Notes: generated by a model from the letters alone, not told the origin. A stretch of 32,747 nucleotides of DNA from Citrobacter sp. Awk 4 (GCF_028069725.1 NZ_JANEWG010000046.1:1-32747); one strand, 5' to 3'. Counted from the stretch's first letter, positions 17,685 to 28,729 are shown. Made by a program: numbers and translations.

Positions 17685-19226
17685 ATGGCACGTCACAACA
17701 GACAGCTTTCCTTCACAACCCCCATGCTGGTGAGCTTCGGGGGGATTTTGCTCAGTTTTATTCTGATCGCAATTTTCATCACCTTCACGCAGCGAAAAGA
17801 TTTTCTGGAGGATTACCACAACATTAACCGCAACTTTACACATAACCTTGCGGTTAACTATACGGAGTCGTTACTACGCGAAAACGACTATATCCTCGCG
17901 CGCGCGGCGACCTTCTTTTCCCGTGGGGACAAGTTAAATGAAACGGTGAATATCGACCCCGAGGAAGGCCTGAGGTTACTCATGCAGCTACAGACGCTGA
18001 TGCCAACCGTCTCTTCCATTTCGCTGGCGGATACCGTGGGCAACTACCTGCGAGCCCCGGAAGTGTTAACCGATGAAAATAGCAAAGCCTTTGATGCCAA
18101 AACGCGTCCGTGGTTTGTACACCAGGCAAAAGCCAGTACATTCAGCCACTATACCAATCCTCACATGGACTACTTCACCCATTACCCAACGGTGGCCATC
18201 TACAAACCGGTCATTTCACCCGAAGGCAGGCTGAAAGGCAGTATCGCGTTTCACCTTGATCTCACGTCAATGAGTTATACCCTGCGCCAGATGGTTGCTC
18301 CTGTGCAGGGGGAATTTTTTGTCGCTGACCGTGATGGGAAAGTCGTACTACATCCGGATACTGGCGCGTTATTTAAACAGTATGTCAGTGAAAAGATGAT
18401 GGACAGGATGACCAGTGGCGAAGGGTATGTTTTCGATTCAAAAAGTAATACCTGGTACTACTACTACTCGTTTACCAATCCAGACTGGTTTGTCGTTTAC
18501 CGGGTTTCTGACAACATGCTGATGGACCTCACTCGCCACGAAACCAATATTGTGTCCTGGGGATTCGCGCTGGCTGCCATGATGGTTGTGCTGTTTGGGC
18601 TTTATCTACGGCATACCTCCCGAACGGTATTGATGAACATCATCAACGCCATCAAGACCGGGGATGTTAATCGGGCCCCCCGCCTGGAAGCCATGCTCAG
18701 TAAAGCCATCGAGTTAAATAAAGAGCGTGAGATAGCGTATGTCCGCCAGGCGACGATTGACGCACTGACTGGCTGCAAAAACCGTCGTGCATTTGACAAT
18801 GACATTGCCGCGCTGATGAACGATCACCAACCTTTCACTCTGGCGCTGGTGGACATTGATAATTTTAAATCTATCAACGATACATGGGGACATCTGAGCG
18901 GCGACATTGTTCTGCGTAACGTGGCGCGTGAGGGCATTCAGGTGTTACAGCGCCATTCTATTTCGCTTTACCGTTATGGCGGTGAAGAATTTGCGGTCCT
19001 CTTTGCAGGCGTTCATGCTAATGAGGCTTTTACGTTGCTTGAACAATGGCGCACGATCGTAGAGCAGAGAACCTGGCGCGAAGAGAATCTGGTCGTCACC
19101 TTCAGCGCGGGGATGAAAGAATGGAATATGGAATCGCTGGAGCAGTTAATCATCGGAGCCGATGAAGCGCTTTATAGCGCCAAGCAACAGGGGAAAAACC
19201 GTATTCTGCCAGCACCTCATCTGTAA
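17685..19226 (+). CDS. Membrane-bound diguanylate cyclase with a periplasmic Cache sensor domain
   Basis: Predicted to make cyclic di-GMP from two GTP at the inner membrane in response to a periplasmic ligand. The 513 residues contain a first membrane helix (about 14-35), a periplasmic Cache-like domain of about 250 residues (core TRPWFVHQAKA, then YTNPHMD and VISPEGRLKGSIAFHLDL), a second helix (about 289-308) and a C-terminal GGDEF domain. That domain has DALTGCKNRRAFD, LALVDIDNFKSINDTWGH and active-site GGEEF at 432-436. The inhibitory I-site is incomplete: R423 is kept, but the position of its Asp is Ile (RHSI). The ribosome site AGGA (17667-17670) is rather far (14 nt) from the ATG. It is flanked by its own terminators. 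I do not recognise an established gene name. Confidence 0.9.
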   Translation: MARHNRQLSFTTPMLVSFGGILLSFILIAIFITFTQRKDFLEDYHNINRNFTHNLAVNYTESLLRENDYILARAATFFSRGDKLNETVNIDPEEGLRLLMQLQTLMPTVSSISLADTVGNYLRAPEVLTDENSKAFDAKTRPWFVHQAKASTFSHYTNPHMDYFTHYPTVAIYKPVISPEGRLKGSIAFHLDLTSMSYTLRQMVAPVQGEFFVADRDGKVVLHPDTGALFKQYVSEKMMDRMTSGEGYVFDSKSNTWYYYYSFTNPDWFVVYRVSDNMLMDLTRHETNIVSWGFALAAMMVVLFGLYLRHTSRTVLMNIINAIKTGDVNRAPRLEAMLSKAIELNKEREIAYVRQATIDALTGCKNRRAFDNDIAALMNDHQPFTLALVDIDNFKSINDTWGHLSGDIVLRNVAREGIQVLQRHSISLYRYGGEEFAVLFAGVHANEAFTLLEQWRTIVEQRTWREENLVVTFSAGMKEWNMESLEQLIIGADEALYSAKQQGKNRILPAPHL

Positions 19227-19242
19227 AAAGCCTAAAGCACCC

Positions 19243-19266
19243 AGGCCCGTCATGACGGGCCTTTTT
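19243..19266 (+). terminator. Terminator of the diguanylate cyclase gene
   Basis: AGGCCCGT-CATG-ACGGGCCT (19243-19262) is a perfect palindromic stem followed by a T5 run (19262-19266). It lies 16 nt after the stop codon and separates the cyclase from the PTS genes. Confidence 0.92.
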
Positions 19267-19315
19267 AATACTTGCTGCCTGACCGTAACCGGTTTCAGTT
19301 TTTATGGCGCATCTT

Positions 19316-19331
19316 TGTGATGCTTTACACA
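19316..19331 (+). promoter_or_regulatory. Candidate CRP site upstream of the PTS genes
   Basis: TGTGA-TGCTTT-ACACA matches the CRP consensus TGTGA-N6-TCACA at 9 of 10 fixed positions. It lies 78 bp before the EIIB start codon in a 142-bp intergenic region after a terminator. A clear -35/-10 pair was not found. An imperfect hairpin (19358-19366 with 19382-19390, one mismatch) lies in the probable leader. Confidence 0.5.
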
Positions 19332-19408
19332 CATTCACTTTAAGACAGTTGTTCTCTCCCTTGTCAGGGACTAAAGATGAATGACCAGGGAAATTGTGAG
19401 AGCCAATT

Positions 19409-19714
19409 ATGAAGAATATCGTTTTATGCTGTGCTGCCGGTATGTCCACCAGCATGTTGGTACAACGAATGAAAGACGCCGCTCAAAAAAAAGGCGTTGA
19501 GGTCAATATCAAGGCAGTTCCTGTTGCTGAATTCAAAGAGAATATTGCGGCGGCGGATATTGTCCTGCTTGGCCCACAGGTGAAGTACGAGCAGGCAAAG
19601 CTTCAGGCACTTGCCGACCCATTAGGCAAGAAAGTCGCGGTGATTGATATGATGGATTACGGCATGATGAAAGGCGATGTTGTGCTGGAGAAAGCCCTTA
19701 AGCTTATGGAGTAA
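19409..19714 (+). CDS. PTS lactose/cellobiose-type EIIB component (orphan)
   Basis: A small cytosolic phosphocarrier of the lactose/N,N'-diacetylchitobiose PTS family, accepting phosphate from EIIA on a Cys. The 101-residue protein starts MKNIVLCCAAGMSTSML; aligned with ChbB the active Cys is C8 in CAAGMSTS. LLGPQVKYE and the C-terminal YGMMKGD segment fit the family fold. No EIIC permease and no glycosidase lie next to it, so its substrate cannot be read from context. The ribosome site is weak (GAGAG). It is 3 bp upstream of the EIIA gene and probably co-transcribed. Confidence 0.88.
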   Translation: MKNIVLCCAAGMSTSMLVQRMKDAAQKKGVEVNIKAVPVAEFKENIAAADIVLLGPQVKYEQAKLQALADPLGKKVAVIDMMDYGMMKGDVVLEKALKLME

Positions 19715-19717
19715 GAC

Positions 19718-20035
19718 ATGGAAGAGTTAGAAACTATCATCATGGAGTTACTGGTTAATGCAGGTACCGCTCGCAGTCAGGCGTTAACAGCACTACAACT
19801 GGCGCGTAAAGGCGATTTTGCGGGTGCGGAGCAGGCAATGGAAGAGTCACGCGATTACGTTAAAGTGGCGCATAAAATCCAGACACAGCTTATCGGTATT
19901 GACGAAGGTACGGGCAAATTACCGGTGAATCTCATCACCGTTCACTCCCAGGACCATCTGATGAACGCCATGGTGATTCAGGATCTGGCGGGAGATATGA
20001 TCGAACTTTATCGCCGATTGCCGCCGGTAAATTAA
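19718..20035 (+). CDS. PTS lactose/cellobiose-type EIIA component (orphan)
   Basis: It takes phosphate from HPr and passes it to the partner EIIB. The 105-residue, three-helix protein resembles ChbA/LacF: MELLVNAGTARSQALTALQLARKGDF, then KIQTQLIGIDEGTGK and the active-site motif VHSQDHLM, with phosphoacceptor H76 by alignment with ChbA H89. The ribosome site GGAG (19708-19711) lies in the last codons of the EIIB gene. The EIIB-EIIA order without EIIC or a regulator is unlike a normal chb operon. A REP element and a bidirectional terminator follow. Confidence 0.88.
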   Translation: MEELETIIMELLVNAGTARSQALTALQLARKGDFAGAEQAMEESRDYVKVAHKIQTQLIGIDEGTGKLPVNLITVHSQDHLMNAMVIQDLAGDMIELYRRLPPVN

Positions 20036-20050
20036 TGCGCATCAGGTTTT

Positions 20051-20086
20051 GCCGGATGGCGTCACCTGCGACTTCTCCGGCCTACA
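20051..20086 (+). repeat. REP (repetitive extragenic palindromic) element
   Basis: GCCGGATGGCG (20051-20061) and TCTCCGGCCTACA (20074-20086) are the two arms of a typical enterobacterial REP unit, with GCCGGA/TCCGGC as the outer stem. A single copy sits 15 bp after the EIIA stop, between the PTS genes and rpoC, and could stabilise the mRNA end or bind gyrase/IHF as other REPs do. Confidence 0.75.
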
Positions 20087-20104
20087 AACAGCAAGCCAGA
20101 AGGC

Positions 20105-20134
20105 AAAAAAAAAACCCGCCGAAGCGGGTTTTTT
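20105..20134. terminator. Bidirectional terminator between the PTS genes and rpoC
   Basis: AAAACCCGC (20111-20119), loop CGAA, GCGGGTTTT (20124-20132), preceded by an A-run from 20105 and followed by further T. On the minus strand the stem closes on a TTCG tetraloop and is followed by ten T, which is very strong for the rpoBC operon; on the plus strand it is followed by six T and serves the PTS genes. Confidence 0.93.
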
Positions 20135-20151
20135 ATTATGGCCATCAACGA

Positions 20152-23100
20152 TTAATCGTTGTCTGAACCACCCAGGCCTGCGTTCAGCAGCTCTGCCAGG
20201 CTGGCAGTCGCATCTTCAGCAGTCACCTGCGGTGCTGCTGGCAATTCGCCAGCGGCACGGCGGCGCATACGATCCTGGTGGTACGCATAACCGGTACCAG
20301 CCGGGATCAGACGACCCACGATGACGTTCTCTTTCAGACCGCGCAGTTCGTCGCGTTTGCCCGCTACTGCTGCTTCGGTCAGGACACGCGTGGTCTCCTG
20401 GAACGATGCTGCAGAGATGAAGGACTCGGTTGCCAGAGACGCTTTGGTGATACCCAGCAGGTCGCGGGAATACGTTGCCGCAACTTTGCCGTTCGCTTCC
20501 AGTTCGCGGTTAGCGATCTTGACGCGGGAGTATTCAACCTGTTCGCCTTCCAGGAAGTCGGAGCTACCTGCACTTTCGATGGTCGCTTTACGCAGCATCT
20601 GACGAACGATAACTTCGATGTGTTTATCGTTAATCTTAACGCCTTGCAGACGGTATACGTCCTGTACTTCGTTGGTGATGTAACGCGTTACCGCGTGTAC
20701 GCCACGAAGACGCAGGATGTCATGCGGTGCTTCCGGACCGTCGGAAACCACATCGCCACGTTCTACACGTTCACCTTCGAACACGTTGAGCTGACGCCAT
20801 TTCGGAATCATCTCTTCGTACGGATCGCTGCCGTCTAACGGCGTGATCACCAGACGACGCTTCCCTTTGGTTTCTTTACCGAAGGAAATGATACCGCTGA
20901 TTTCCGCCAGGATTGCCGGCTCTTTCGGACGACGAGCTTCGAACAGGTCCGCAACGCGCGGCAGACCACCGGTGATGTCCTTGGTACCGCCGGATTCCTG
21001 CGGTACACGCGCCAGGGTGTCACCAGAACTGATCTGTACGCCATCTTCCAGCTGAACAATCGCTTTACCCGGCAGGAAGTACTGCGCAGGCATATCGGTG
21101 CCTGGGATCAGAACATCGTTACCCTGAGCATCAACGATTTTCAGTGCCGGACGCAGATCTTTACCACCGGTAGTACGTTCAGCAGAATCCAGAACCACCA
21201 GAGAAGACAGACCGGTCAGCTCGTCGGTCTGACGAGTAATGGTCTGGCCGTCGATCATGTCAGTGAAGCGGACGAAACCACTCACTTCGGTGATAACCGG
21301 CATGGTGTGCGGATCCCAGTTTGCAACGGTTTCGCCGCCAGCAACCTGTTCGCCATCACCTTTCGCCATAACGGAGCCGTAAGGCACTTTATAGCTTTCT
21401 TTGGTACGACCGAATTCGTCGATCAGTTTCAGTTCGGTGTTACGGGAGGTGATAACCAGTTTACCGCTGGAGTTCACAACCGACTTCGCGTTGCTCAGAC
21501 GGATGCTACCTTTATTTTTCACCTGGATGCTGGATTCAGCCGCCGCACGAGATGCCGCACCACCGATGTGGAACGTACGCATCGTCAGCTGTGTACCCGG
21601 TTCACCGATTGACTGTGCCGCGATAACACCGATAGCTTCACCTTTGTTGATGATGTGGCCACGCGCCAGGTCACGACCGTAGCAGTGCGCACATACACCA
21701 AAGTCGGTGTCACAAGATACAACGGAACGTACCTTGACGGAGTCAACGGAGTTCGCTTCCAGCAGGTCACACCACTGTTCGTGCAGCAGCGTATTGCGAG
21801 GAACCAGAATGTCCGCCGTACCCGGCTTCAGTACGTCTTCTGCAGTCACACGACCCAGAACGCGATCGCGCAGCGGCTCTTTAACATCACCACCTTCGAT
21901 AACTGGGGTCATGACAAGACCTTCCAGCGTACCGCAATCGTCTTCGGTAACCACCAGATCCTGGGCAACGTCAACCAGACGACGCGTCAGATAACCGGAG
22001 TTCGCTGTTTTCAGTGCGGTATCCGCCAGACCTTTACGAGCACCGTGAGTGGAGATGAAGTACTGGAGTACGTTCAGACCTTCACGGAAGTTCGCGGTGA
22101 TTGGCGTTTCGATGATGGAGCCATCTGGCTTCGCCATCAGACCACGCATACCTGCCAGCTGACGAATCTGTGCTGCAGAACCACGCGCACCGGAGTCGGC
22201 CATCATGTAAATGCTGTTGAAAGAAACCTGCTGCTCTTCTTTACCTTCACGGTTAATGACGGTTTCAGTTTGCAGGTTATCCATCATCGCTTTGGATACA
22301 CGATCGTTCGCCGCAGCCCAGATATCGATAACTTTGTTATAGCGTTCGCCCGCGGTAACCAGACCAGACTGGAACTGCTCCTGGATCTCAGCAACTTCGG
22401 CTTCCGCTTCAGAGATGATCTCGTGTTTCTTCTCTGGGATGACCATGTCATCAATACCAACAGATGCACCTGAACGCGCTGCATAAGCAAAGCCGGTGTA
22501 CATGGTCTGGTCAGCGAAGATAACGGTCGGCTTCAGGCCCAGAATGCGGTAACAGGTGTTCAGCATTTTGGAGATAGCTTTCTTACCCAGCGCCTGGTTG
22601 ACGATGGAGAAAGGCAGACCTTTCGGTACGATCATCCACAGAATGGCACGGCCAACGGTCGTGTCTTTCAGGCTGGTTTTCGCAACGAACTCGCCGTTTT
22701 CATCTTTTTCGTATTCGGTGATACGCACTTTAACGCGCGCATGCAGAGAGGCCAGGCCAGCGCGATAAATACGCTCAGCTTCTTTCGGGCCAGTCAGCAC
22801 CATGCCTTCGCCTTTAGCGTTAACACAGTCACGGGTCATGTAGTACAGACCCAATACAACGTCCTGAGACGGAACGATGATAGGTTCGCCGTTCGCCGGA
22901 GACAGGATGTTGTTGGTAGACATCATCAGCGCACGCGCTTCGAGCTGGGCTTCCAGCGTCAGCGGTACGTGAACAGCCATCTGGTCACCATCGAAGTCGG
23001 CGTTGTATGCCGCACAAACCAGCGGGTGCAGCTGGATAGCTTTACCTTCGATCAGTACCGGTTCAAATGCCTGGATACCCAGACGGTGCAGTGTTGGTGC

Positions 23101-24375
23101 ACGGTTCAGCAGTACCGGGTGTTCGCGGATAACTTCGTCCAGGATATCCCAAACGACAGCTTCTTCACGCTCAACCATTTTCTTAGCGGCTTTGATGGTG
23201 GTGGCGAGGCCACGCAGTTCCAGCTTGCCGTAGATGAACGGTTTGAACAGTTCCAGCGCCATTTTCTTCGGCAGACCGCACTGATGCAGACGCAGGTATG
23301 GACCTACGGTGATGACAGAACGACCGGAGTAGTCAACACGCTTACCGAGCAGGTTCTGACGGAAACGACCCTGTTTACCTTTGATCATGTCGGCCAAAGA
23401 TTTCAGAGGACGTTTGTTAGAACCGGTGATCGCACGACCGCGACGACCGTTATCCAGCAGGGCGTCAACCGCTTCCTGCAGCATACGTTTTTCGTTGCGT
23501 ACGATGATGTCCGGTGCAGCCAGATCCAGCAGACGTTTCAGACGGTTGTTACGGTTGATCACGCGACGATACAGATCGTTCAGATCCGACGTTGCGAAAC
23601 GACCACCATCCAGCGGAACCAGCGGACGCAGATCTGGCGGCAGAACCGGCAGAACGGTCAGGATCATCCACTCCGGCTTGTTGCCAGACTGAACGAACGC
23701 TTCCAGCAGTTTGATACGCTTGGTCAGCTTCTTACGCTTGGTTTCGGAGTTGGTTTCGTTCAGCTCTTCACGCAGAGTTTCACACTCTTGCTCCAGATCC
23801 ATGCTCTTCAGCAGGGCCTGAATAGCTTCCGCACCCATCTTCGCGTCGAATTCGTCACCGAACTCTTCCAGCGCATCCAGATACTGTTCTTCAGTCAGGA
23901 TCTGCTGGCGTTCCAGATTAGTCATACCGCCTTCGATAACCACATAAGATTCGAAGTACAGTACGCGTTCGATATCGCGCAGCGGCATATCGAGCAGCAG
24001 GCCGATACGGGACGGCAGAGATTTCAGGAACCAGATGTGCGCAGTCGGAGACGCCAGCTCGATGTGGCCCATACGCTCACGGCGTACTTTAGTCTGGGTC
24101 ACTTCAACGCCGCACTTCTCACAGATCACACCACGGTGTTTCAGGCGCTTGTACTTACCGCACAGGCACTCGTAGTCTTTTACCGGCCCAAAGATACGGG
24201 CGCAGAAAAGGCCGTCACGCTCAGGCTTGAACGTACGGTAGTTGATGGTTTCTGGCTTCTTAACTTCACCAAAAGACCATGAACGGATCATGTCTGGCGA
24301 GGCCAGAGCAATTTTGATCGCATCAAACTCTTCGGTTTTAGTTTGCGCTTTCAGAAACTTTAATAAGTCTTTCAC
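20152..24375 (-). CDS. rpoC: RNA polymerase subunit β'
   Basis: The largest core RNA polymerase subunit, carrying the catalytic Mg2+ site. The 1407 residues equal the E. coli length. The N-terminal zinc site is visible ([20 protein letters not shown], the C70-C88 region), as are the clamp helices, the catalytic loop [10 protein letters not shown], the bridge-helix/trigger-loop region ([13 protein letters not shown] and [19 protein letters not shown]) and the second zinc site ([12 protein letters not shown]). GGGAG precedes the ATG, which lies 76 bp after the rpoB stop. It is the last gene of the rplKAJL-rpoBC unit. Confidence 0.99.
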   Translation of the reverse strand: MKDLLKFLKAQTKTEEFDAIKIALASPDMIRSWSFGEVKKPETINYRTFKPERDGLFCARIFGPVKDYECLCGKYKRLKHRGVICEKCGVEVTQTKVRRERMGHIELASPTAHIWFLKSLPSRIGLLLDMPLRDIERVLYFESYVVIEGGMTNLERQQILTEEQYLDALEEFGDEFDAKMGAEAIQALLKSMDLEQECETLREELNETNSETKRKKLTKRIKLLEAFVQSGNKPEWMILTVLPVLPPDLRPLVPLDGGRFATSDLNDLYRRVINRNNRLKRLLDLAAPDIIVRNEKRMLQEAVDALLDNGRRGRAITGSNKRPLKSLADMIKGKQGRFRQNLLGKRVDYSGRSVITVGPYLRLHQCGLPKKMALELFKPFIYGKLELRGLATTIKAAKKMVEREEAVVWDILDEVIREHPVLLNRAPTLHRLGIQAFEPVLIEGKAIQLHPLVCAAYNADFDGDQMAVHVPLTLEAQLEARALMMSTNNILSPANGEPIIVPSQDVVLGLYYMTRDCVNAKGEGMVLTGPKEAERIYRAGLASLHARVKVRITEYEKDENGEFVAKTSLKDTTVGRAILWMIVPKGLPFSIVNQALGKKAISKMLNTCYRILGLKPTVIFADQTMYTGFAYAARSGASVGIDDMVIPEKKHEIISEAEAEVAEIQEQFQSGLVTAGERYNKVIDIWAAANDRVSKAMMDNLQTETVINREGKEEQQVSFNSIYMMADSGARGSAAQIRQLAGMRGLMAKPDGSIIETPITANFREGLNVLQYFISTHGARKGLADTALKTANSGYLTRRLVDVAQDLVVTEDDCGTLEGLVMTPVIEGGDVKEPLRDRVLGRVTAEDVLKPGTADILVPRNTLLHEQWCDLLEANSVDSVKVRSVVSCDTDFGVCAHCYGRDLARGHIINKGEAIGVIAAQSIGEPGTQLTMRTFHIGGAASRAAAESSIQVKNKGSIRLSNAKSVVNSSGKLVITSRNTELKLIDEFGRTKESYKVPYGSVMAKGDGEQVAGGETVANWDPHTMPVITEVSGFVRFTDMIDGQTITRQTDELTGLSSLVVLDSAERTTGGKDLRPALKIVDAQGNDVLIPGTDMPAQYFLPGKAIVQLEDGVQISSGDTLARVPQESGGTKDITGGLPRVADLFEARRPKEPAILAEISGIISFGKETKGKRRLVITPLDGSDPYEEMIPKWRQLNVFEGERVERGDVVSDGPEAPHDILRLRGVHAVTRYITNEVQDVYRLQGVKINDKHIEVIVRQMLRKATIESAGSSDFLEGEQVEYSRVKIANRELEANGKVAATYSRDLLGITKASLATESFISAASFQETTRVLTEAAVAGKRDELRGLKENVIVGRLIPAGTGYAYHQDRMRRRAAGELPAAPQVTAEDATASLAELLNAGLGGSDND

Positions 24376-24451
24376 GGATTTGCTCCCGTCGGAGTTAGCA
24401 CAATCTGGTGCTGGCTGTTACGCCAGCACCAGTGACCTGTTTGAGCGAGAG

Positions 24452-27400
24452 TTACTCGTCTTCCAGCTCGATGTTGATACCCAGCGAACGAATCTCTTTC
24501 AACAGTACGTTGAAGGATTCTGGCATGCCCGGCTCCATCTGATGGTTGCCGTCCACGATGTTCTTATACATCTTGGTACGACCGTTCACGTCATCAGACT
24601 TAACGGTGAGCATTTCCTGCAGGGTGTATGCCGCGCCATAAGCTTCCAGCGCCCACACTTCCATCTCCCCGAAGCGCTGACCACCGAACTGCGCCTTACC
24701 ACCCAGCGGCTGCTGAGTAACCAGGCTGTAAGAACCGGTAGAACGCGCATGCATCTTGTCATCAACCAGGTGGTTCAGTTTCAGCATGTACATGTAGCCA
24801 ACGGTAACCTGACGCTCGAATTGCTCACCGGTACGACCGTCGAACAGTGTGATCTGACCGGAAGTCGGCAGGCCACCCAGCTGTAACAGTTCCTTGATTT
24901 CAGACTCTTTCGCACCGTCGAAGACCGGCGTTGCGATCGGCATCCCTTTTTTCAGGTTTTCAGCCAGACGCAGAACTTCTTCATCGCTGAAGGTATTCAG
25001 GTCAACTTTCTGACGAACGTCAGCGCCCAGATCGTACGCACGCTGGATGAACTCGCGCAGTTTCGCGACTTCTTGCTGCTGTTTCAGCATGGCGTTGATC
25101 TTATCGCCAATACCTTTCGCAGCCATACCCAGGTGAGTTTCCAGAATCTGACCGATGTTCATACGAGACGGTACGCCCAGCGGGTTCAGCACGATGTCTA
25201 CCGGCGTACCGTTAGCATCATGAGGCATATCTTCGATCGGGTTGATCTTAGAAATTACACCCTTGTTACCGTGACGACCTGCCATCTTATCACCAGGCTG
25301 GATCCGACGTTTAACCGCCAGATAAACCTTAACAATCTTCAGCACGCCCGGTGCCAGATCGTCGCCCTGGGTGATTTTACGGCGTTTCGCTTCGAGTTTT
25401 TTCTCGAACTCGTGTTTCAGTTCGTCGTACTGCTCAGCCAGTTGCTCCAGCTGATTCTGTTTCTCTTCGTCGGTCAGACCGAGTTCCAGCCAGCGATCGC
25501 GCGGCAGTTTGTCGAGCTTCTCAGCTTCAACGCCACCGGAAACCAGCACGGCATAGATACGGCTAAACAGACCAGCTTCGAGGATCTGCAGTTCTTCAGA
25601 CAGGTCTTTCTTAGCCTGCTTCAACTGCATCTCTTCGATTTCCAGCGCACGTTTGTCTTTTTCTACGCCATCGCGAGTAAAGACCTGAACGTCGATAATC
25701 GTACCGGAAACACCGTTTGGCACGCGCAGAGAAGAGTCTTTAACGTCAGACGCTTTCTCACCGAAGATCGCACGCAGCAGTTTCTCTTCCGGGGTCAGCT
25801 GAGTTTCACCTTTCGGCGTTACCTTACCAACCAGAATGTCGCCACCAGTCACTTCTGCGCCGATATAAACGATACCGGATTCATCCAGTTTGGAGAGCGC
25901 AGCCTCACCCACGTTCGGGATGTCAGCGGTGATCTCTTCCGGCCCCAGCTTGGTGTCACGGGACACACATGCCAGTTCCTGAATATGGATAGTGGTGAAA
26001 CGGTCTTCCTGAACAACACGCTCGGAAACGAGGATGGAGTCTTCGAAGTTGTAACCGTTCCATGGCATGAACGCCACGCGCATGTTCTGACCGAGCGCCA
26101 GTTCACCGAGGTCAGTGGACGGGCCGTCTGCCAGCACATCACCACGTTCAACCGGCTCACCCAGAGACACACACGGCATCTGGTTGATACAGGTGTTCTG
26201 GTTAGAGCGGGTGTATTTGGTCAGGTTATAGATGTCGATACCTGCTTCGCCCGGGTACATCTCGTCTTCGTTAACTTTGATAACGATACGGGAAGCATCC
26301 ACGTACTGAACGGTACCACCACGTTTAGCAACCGCAGTTACACCGGAGTCAACGGCAACAGCACGTTCCATACCGGTACCTACCAGCGGCTTATCAGCGC
26401 GCAGAGTCGGAACCGCCTGACGTTGCATGTTCGCACCCATCAATGCACGGTTGGCGTCATCGTGTTCAAGGAACGGGATCAGAGACGCACCGACGGATAC
26501 CACCTGTTGAGTGGATACGTCCATGTAGTCAACCTGGTCGCGGCTGAACAAGCTGGATTCGCCTTTGCTACGGCAGGTCACCAGATCTTCTACAAAGTGC
26601 CCTTCGTCATCCAGGTTGGAGTTCGCCTGAGCGATAACGAAGTTGCCTTCTTCAATAGCAGACAGGTAATGAATTTCGTCAGTAACCACGCCATCAACAA
26701 CACGACGGTACGGCGTCTCAAGGAAGCCATATTCGTTAGTCTGTGCGTACACGGACAGGGAGTTGATCAGACCGATGTTCGGACCTTCAGGCGTTTCGAT
26801 TGGACATACGCGACCGTAGTGAGTCGGGTGTACGTCTCGAACTTCAAAGCCTGCGCGCTCACGGGTCAGACCGCCTGGGCCGAGTGCGGAGATACGACGT
26901 TTGTGCGTAATCTCAGACAGCGGGTTGTTCTGGTCCATAAACTGAGACAGCTGGCTGGAGCCGAAGAACTCTTTCACTGCTGCAGAAATCGGTTTGGCGT
27001 TGATCATATCCTGAGGCATCAGGGTATCCAGATCGCCCAGAGACAGACGCTCTTTCACCGCACGCTCTACACGTACCAGGCCAACGCGGAACTGGTTTTC
27101 CGCCATTTCGCCTACGGAACGGATACGACGGTTGCCGAGGTGGTCGATATCATCGACTTCGCCTTTACCGTTACGGATATCGATGAGCTTCTTCATCACG
27201 TCAATGATGTCGTCTTTGCTCAGGATACCGGAACCTTCGATTTCGTCGCGCAGCAGAGAACGGTTGAACTTCATACGACCAACCGCAGACAGGTCATAGC
27301 GGTCTTCGGAGAAGAACAGGTTTTCAAACAGGCTTTCAGCTGCTTCACGAGTCGGCGGCTCACCCGGGCGCATCATGCGGTAGATTTCTACCAGCGCGCT

Positions 27401-28480
27401 CAGACGATCGTTGGTTGGGTCGACGCGTACAGTCTCAGAGATGTACGGACCGTGGTCCAGATCGTTGGTGAACAGCGTTTCGATACGTTTGTGGCCGGAC
27501 TGGCTCAGCTTAGCCAGCAGATCCAGGCTCAGCTCCATGTTCGCTGCGCAGATCAGCTCGCCAGTAGATTCGTCAACGTAGTCTTTAGACGCTACTTTGC
27601 CAGCAATGTATTCAACCGGAACTTCGATATGTTTGATATCGTCTTTTTCCAGTTGGCGAATGTGGCGCGCAGTAATGCGACGGCCTTTTTCGACGTACAC
27701 TTTGCCATTAGCTTCGATGTCAAAAGATGCGGTCTCGCCACGCAGGCGTTCCGGCACCAGTTCCATCTGCAGCTTGTTGTCGCGAATTTCGAAAACAACT
27801 TTCTCAAAGAACAGGTCAAGGATCTGCTCAGTGGTGTAGTTCAACGCACGCAGAATAATGGTCGCAGGCAGTTTGCGGCGACGGTCGATACGTACGAACA
27901 GGTTGTCCTTCGGATCGAATTCGAAGTCCAGCCAGGAACCGCGGTAAGGAATGATACGCGCGTTATACAGTACTTTACCCGAAGAGTGGGTTTTACCTTT
28001 GTCGGAGTCAAAGAAGACGCCTGGACTACGGTGCAACTGAGAAACGATAACACGCTCAGTACCGTTGATAACAAAGGTACCGTTGTCAGTCATGAGCGGA
28101 ATTTCGCCCATGTAGACTTCTTGTTCTTTAATGTCTTTTACGGTGCCTTCCGGCGCTTCGCGCTCGTAGATCACCAGACGCAGTTTGACGCGCAGCGGTG
28201 CGGAATAGGTCACGCCACGGATCTGACATTCCTGAACGTCAAACACCGGTTCGCCAAGGCGGTAGCTGACGTATTGCAGCTCGGAATTACCGCTGTAGCT
28301 CTGAATCGGGAACACGGAACGGAAGGCTGCTTCCAGACCATACTGCCCTTCAGGATCTTGCTCGATAAACTTCTGAAACGAGTCAAGCTGGATAGAAAGG
28401 AGATAAGGTATGTCCAGAACTTGTGGACGTTTACCAAAATCCTTACGAATACGTTTTTTCTCGGTATAGGAGTAAACCAT
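24452..28480 (-). CDS. rpoB: RNA polymerase subunit β
   Basis: The second catalytic core subunit and target of rifampicin. I use the ATG at 28480 ([10 protein letters not shown]), preceded by GAGGAA, which gives 1342 residues as in E. coli; 11 further in-frame codons upstream lie in the leader. The rifampicin-resistance cluster is wild type ([17 protein letters not shown], then [12 protein letters not shown]), predicting a sensitive enzyme. Also seen are [10 protein letters not shown] and the [20 protein letters not shown] switch/flap-linked region. Compared with my memory of E. coli, residue 976 is Tyr (RIYAV) and residue 1224 is Gln (FERQVTVG, usually Pro). A 319-bp leader with an attenuator separates it from rplL. 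Confidence 0.99.
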   Translation of the reverse strand: MVYSYTEKKRIRKDFGKRPQVLDIPYLLSIQLDSFQKFIEQDPEGQYGLEAAFRSVFPIQSYSGNSELQYVSYRLGEPVFDVQECQIRGVTYSAPLRVKLRLVIYEREAPEGTVKDIKEQEVYMGEIPLMTDNGTFVINGTERVIVSQLHRSPGVFFDSDKGKTHSSGKVLYNARIIPYRGSWLDFEFDPKDNLFVRIDRRRKLPATIILRALNYTTEQILDLFFEKVVFEIRDNKLQMELVPERLRGETASFDIEANGKVYVEKGRRITARHIRQLEKDDIKHIEVPVEYIAGKVASKDYVDESTGELICAANMELSLDLLAKLSQSGHKRIETLFTNDLDHGPYISETVRVDPTNDRLSALVEIYRMMRPGEPPTREAAESLFENLFFSEDRYDLSAVGRMKFNRSLLRDEIEGSGILSKDDIIDVMKKLIDIRNGKGEVDDIDHLGNRRIRSVGEMAENQFRVGLVRVERAVKERLSLGDLDTLMPQDMINAKPISAAVKEFFGSSQLSQFMDQNNPLSEITHKRRISALGPGGLTRERAGFEVRDVHPTHYGRVCPIETPEGPNIGLINSLSVYAQTNEYGFLETPYRRVVDGVVTDEIHYLSAIEEGNFVIAQANSNLDDEGHFVEDLVTCRSKGESSLFSRDQVDYMDVSTQQVVSVGASLIPFLEHDDANRALMGANMQRQAVPTLRADKPLVGTGMERAVAVDSGVTAVAKRGGTVQYVDASRIVIKVNEDEMYPGEAGIDIYNLTKYTRSNQNTCINQMPCVSLGEPVERGDVLADGPSTDLGELALGQNMRVAFMPWNGYNFEDSILVSERVVQEDRFTTIHIQELACVSRDTKLGPEEITADIPNVGEAALSKLDESGIVYIGAEVTGGDILVGKVTPKGETQLTPEEKLLRAIFGEKASDVKDSSLRVPNGVSGTIIDVQVFTRDGVEKDKRALEIEEMQLKQAKKDLSEELQILEAGLFSRIYAVLVSGGVEAEKLDKLPRDRWLELGLTDEEKQNQLEQLAEQYDELKHEFEKKLEAKRRKITQGDDLAPGVLKIVKVYLAVKRRIQPGDKMAGRHGNKGVISKINPIEDMPHDANGTPVDIVLNPLGVPSRMNIGQILETHLGMAAKGIGDKINAMLKQQQEVAKLREFIQRAYDLGADVRQKVDLNTFSDEEVLRLAENLKKGMPIATPVFDGAKESEIKELLQLGGLPTSGQITLFDGRTGEQFERQVTVGYMYMLKLNHLVDDKMHARSTGSYSLVTQQPLGGKAQFGGQRFGEMEVWALEAYGAAYTLQEMLTVKSDDVNGRTKMYKNIVDGNHQMEPGMPESFNVLLKEIRSLGINIELEDE

Positions 28481-28612
28481 AGGGTTCCTCAGCTCGCTGA
28501 CAAGTCGACCCATCTGTCCATTGAGCGGACAGTTTGTGCAACACTATTTTGTTGATCGGAAAATTGAATACTTTCCGCAATGCCTGTTGCTATCACGCTT
28601 AAACCATTTCGT

Positions 28613-28644
28613 TGCGATTTACACAGAGCGAGCACCCTGTCGCA
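28613..28644 (-). other. Possible RNase III-type stem in the rplL-rpoB spacer
   Basis: TGCGA (28613-28617) pairs with TCGCA (28640-28644), with further pairing inside (CAGAG with the CCCTG region, imperfect). In E. coli the rplL-rpoB spacer is processed by RNase III in about this location. I see only a modest stem and infer the role from position. The rest of 28481-28799 holds the two hairpins listed separately and no coding sequence. Confidence 0.35.
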
Positions 28645-28729
28645 GTATATTAAGTCGTCGATAGAAACAAGCATTGAAAGGCACAACAGTAGTCAAACAG
28701 TGTGAAATGCTACTGGCGCCTTACAGCGC

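Noticed and set aside
20036-20151. A third PTS component or small regulator after the EIIA gene
   Set aside because: Only a REP unit and a bidirectional terminator are present; no frame with a ribosome site.
20049-20324. A 91-codon frame spanning the REP, the terminator and the end of rpoC
   Set aside because: It consists of the REP element and terminator bases plus rpoC antisense sequence.
22741-24282. A 513-codon open frame opposite rpoC
   Set aside because: Same codon-bias shadow effect; composition is rich in Gln/Arg/Phe/Val as expected for antisense of highly expressed genes.
25073-28555. A 1160-codon open frame on the plus strand, opposite rpoB
   Set aside because: It is a mirror of strongly biased rpoB codon use (few stops in the complementary frame). 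The translation has no recognisable domain and no ribosome site was seen; rpoB on the other strand explains all of the sequence.
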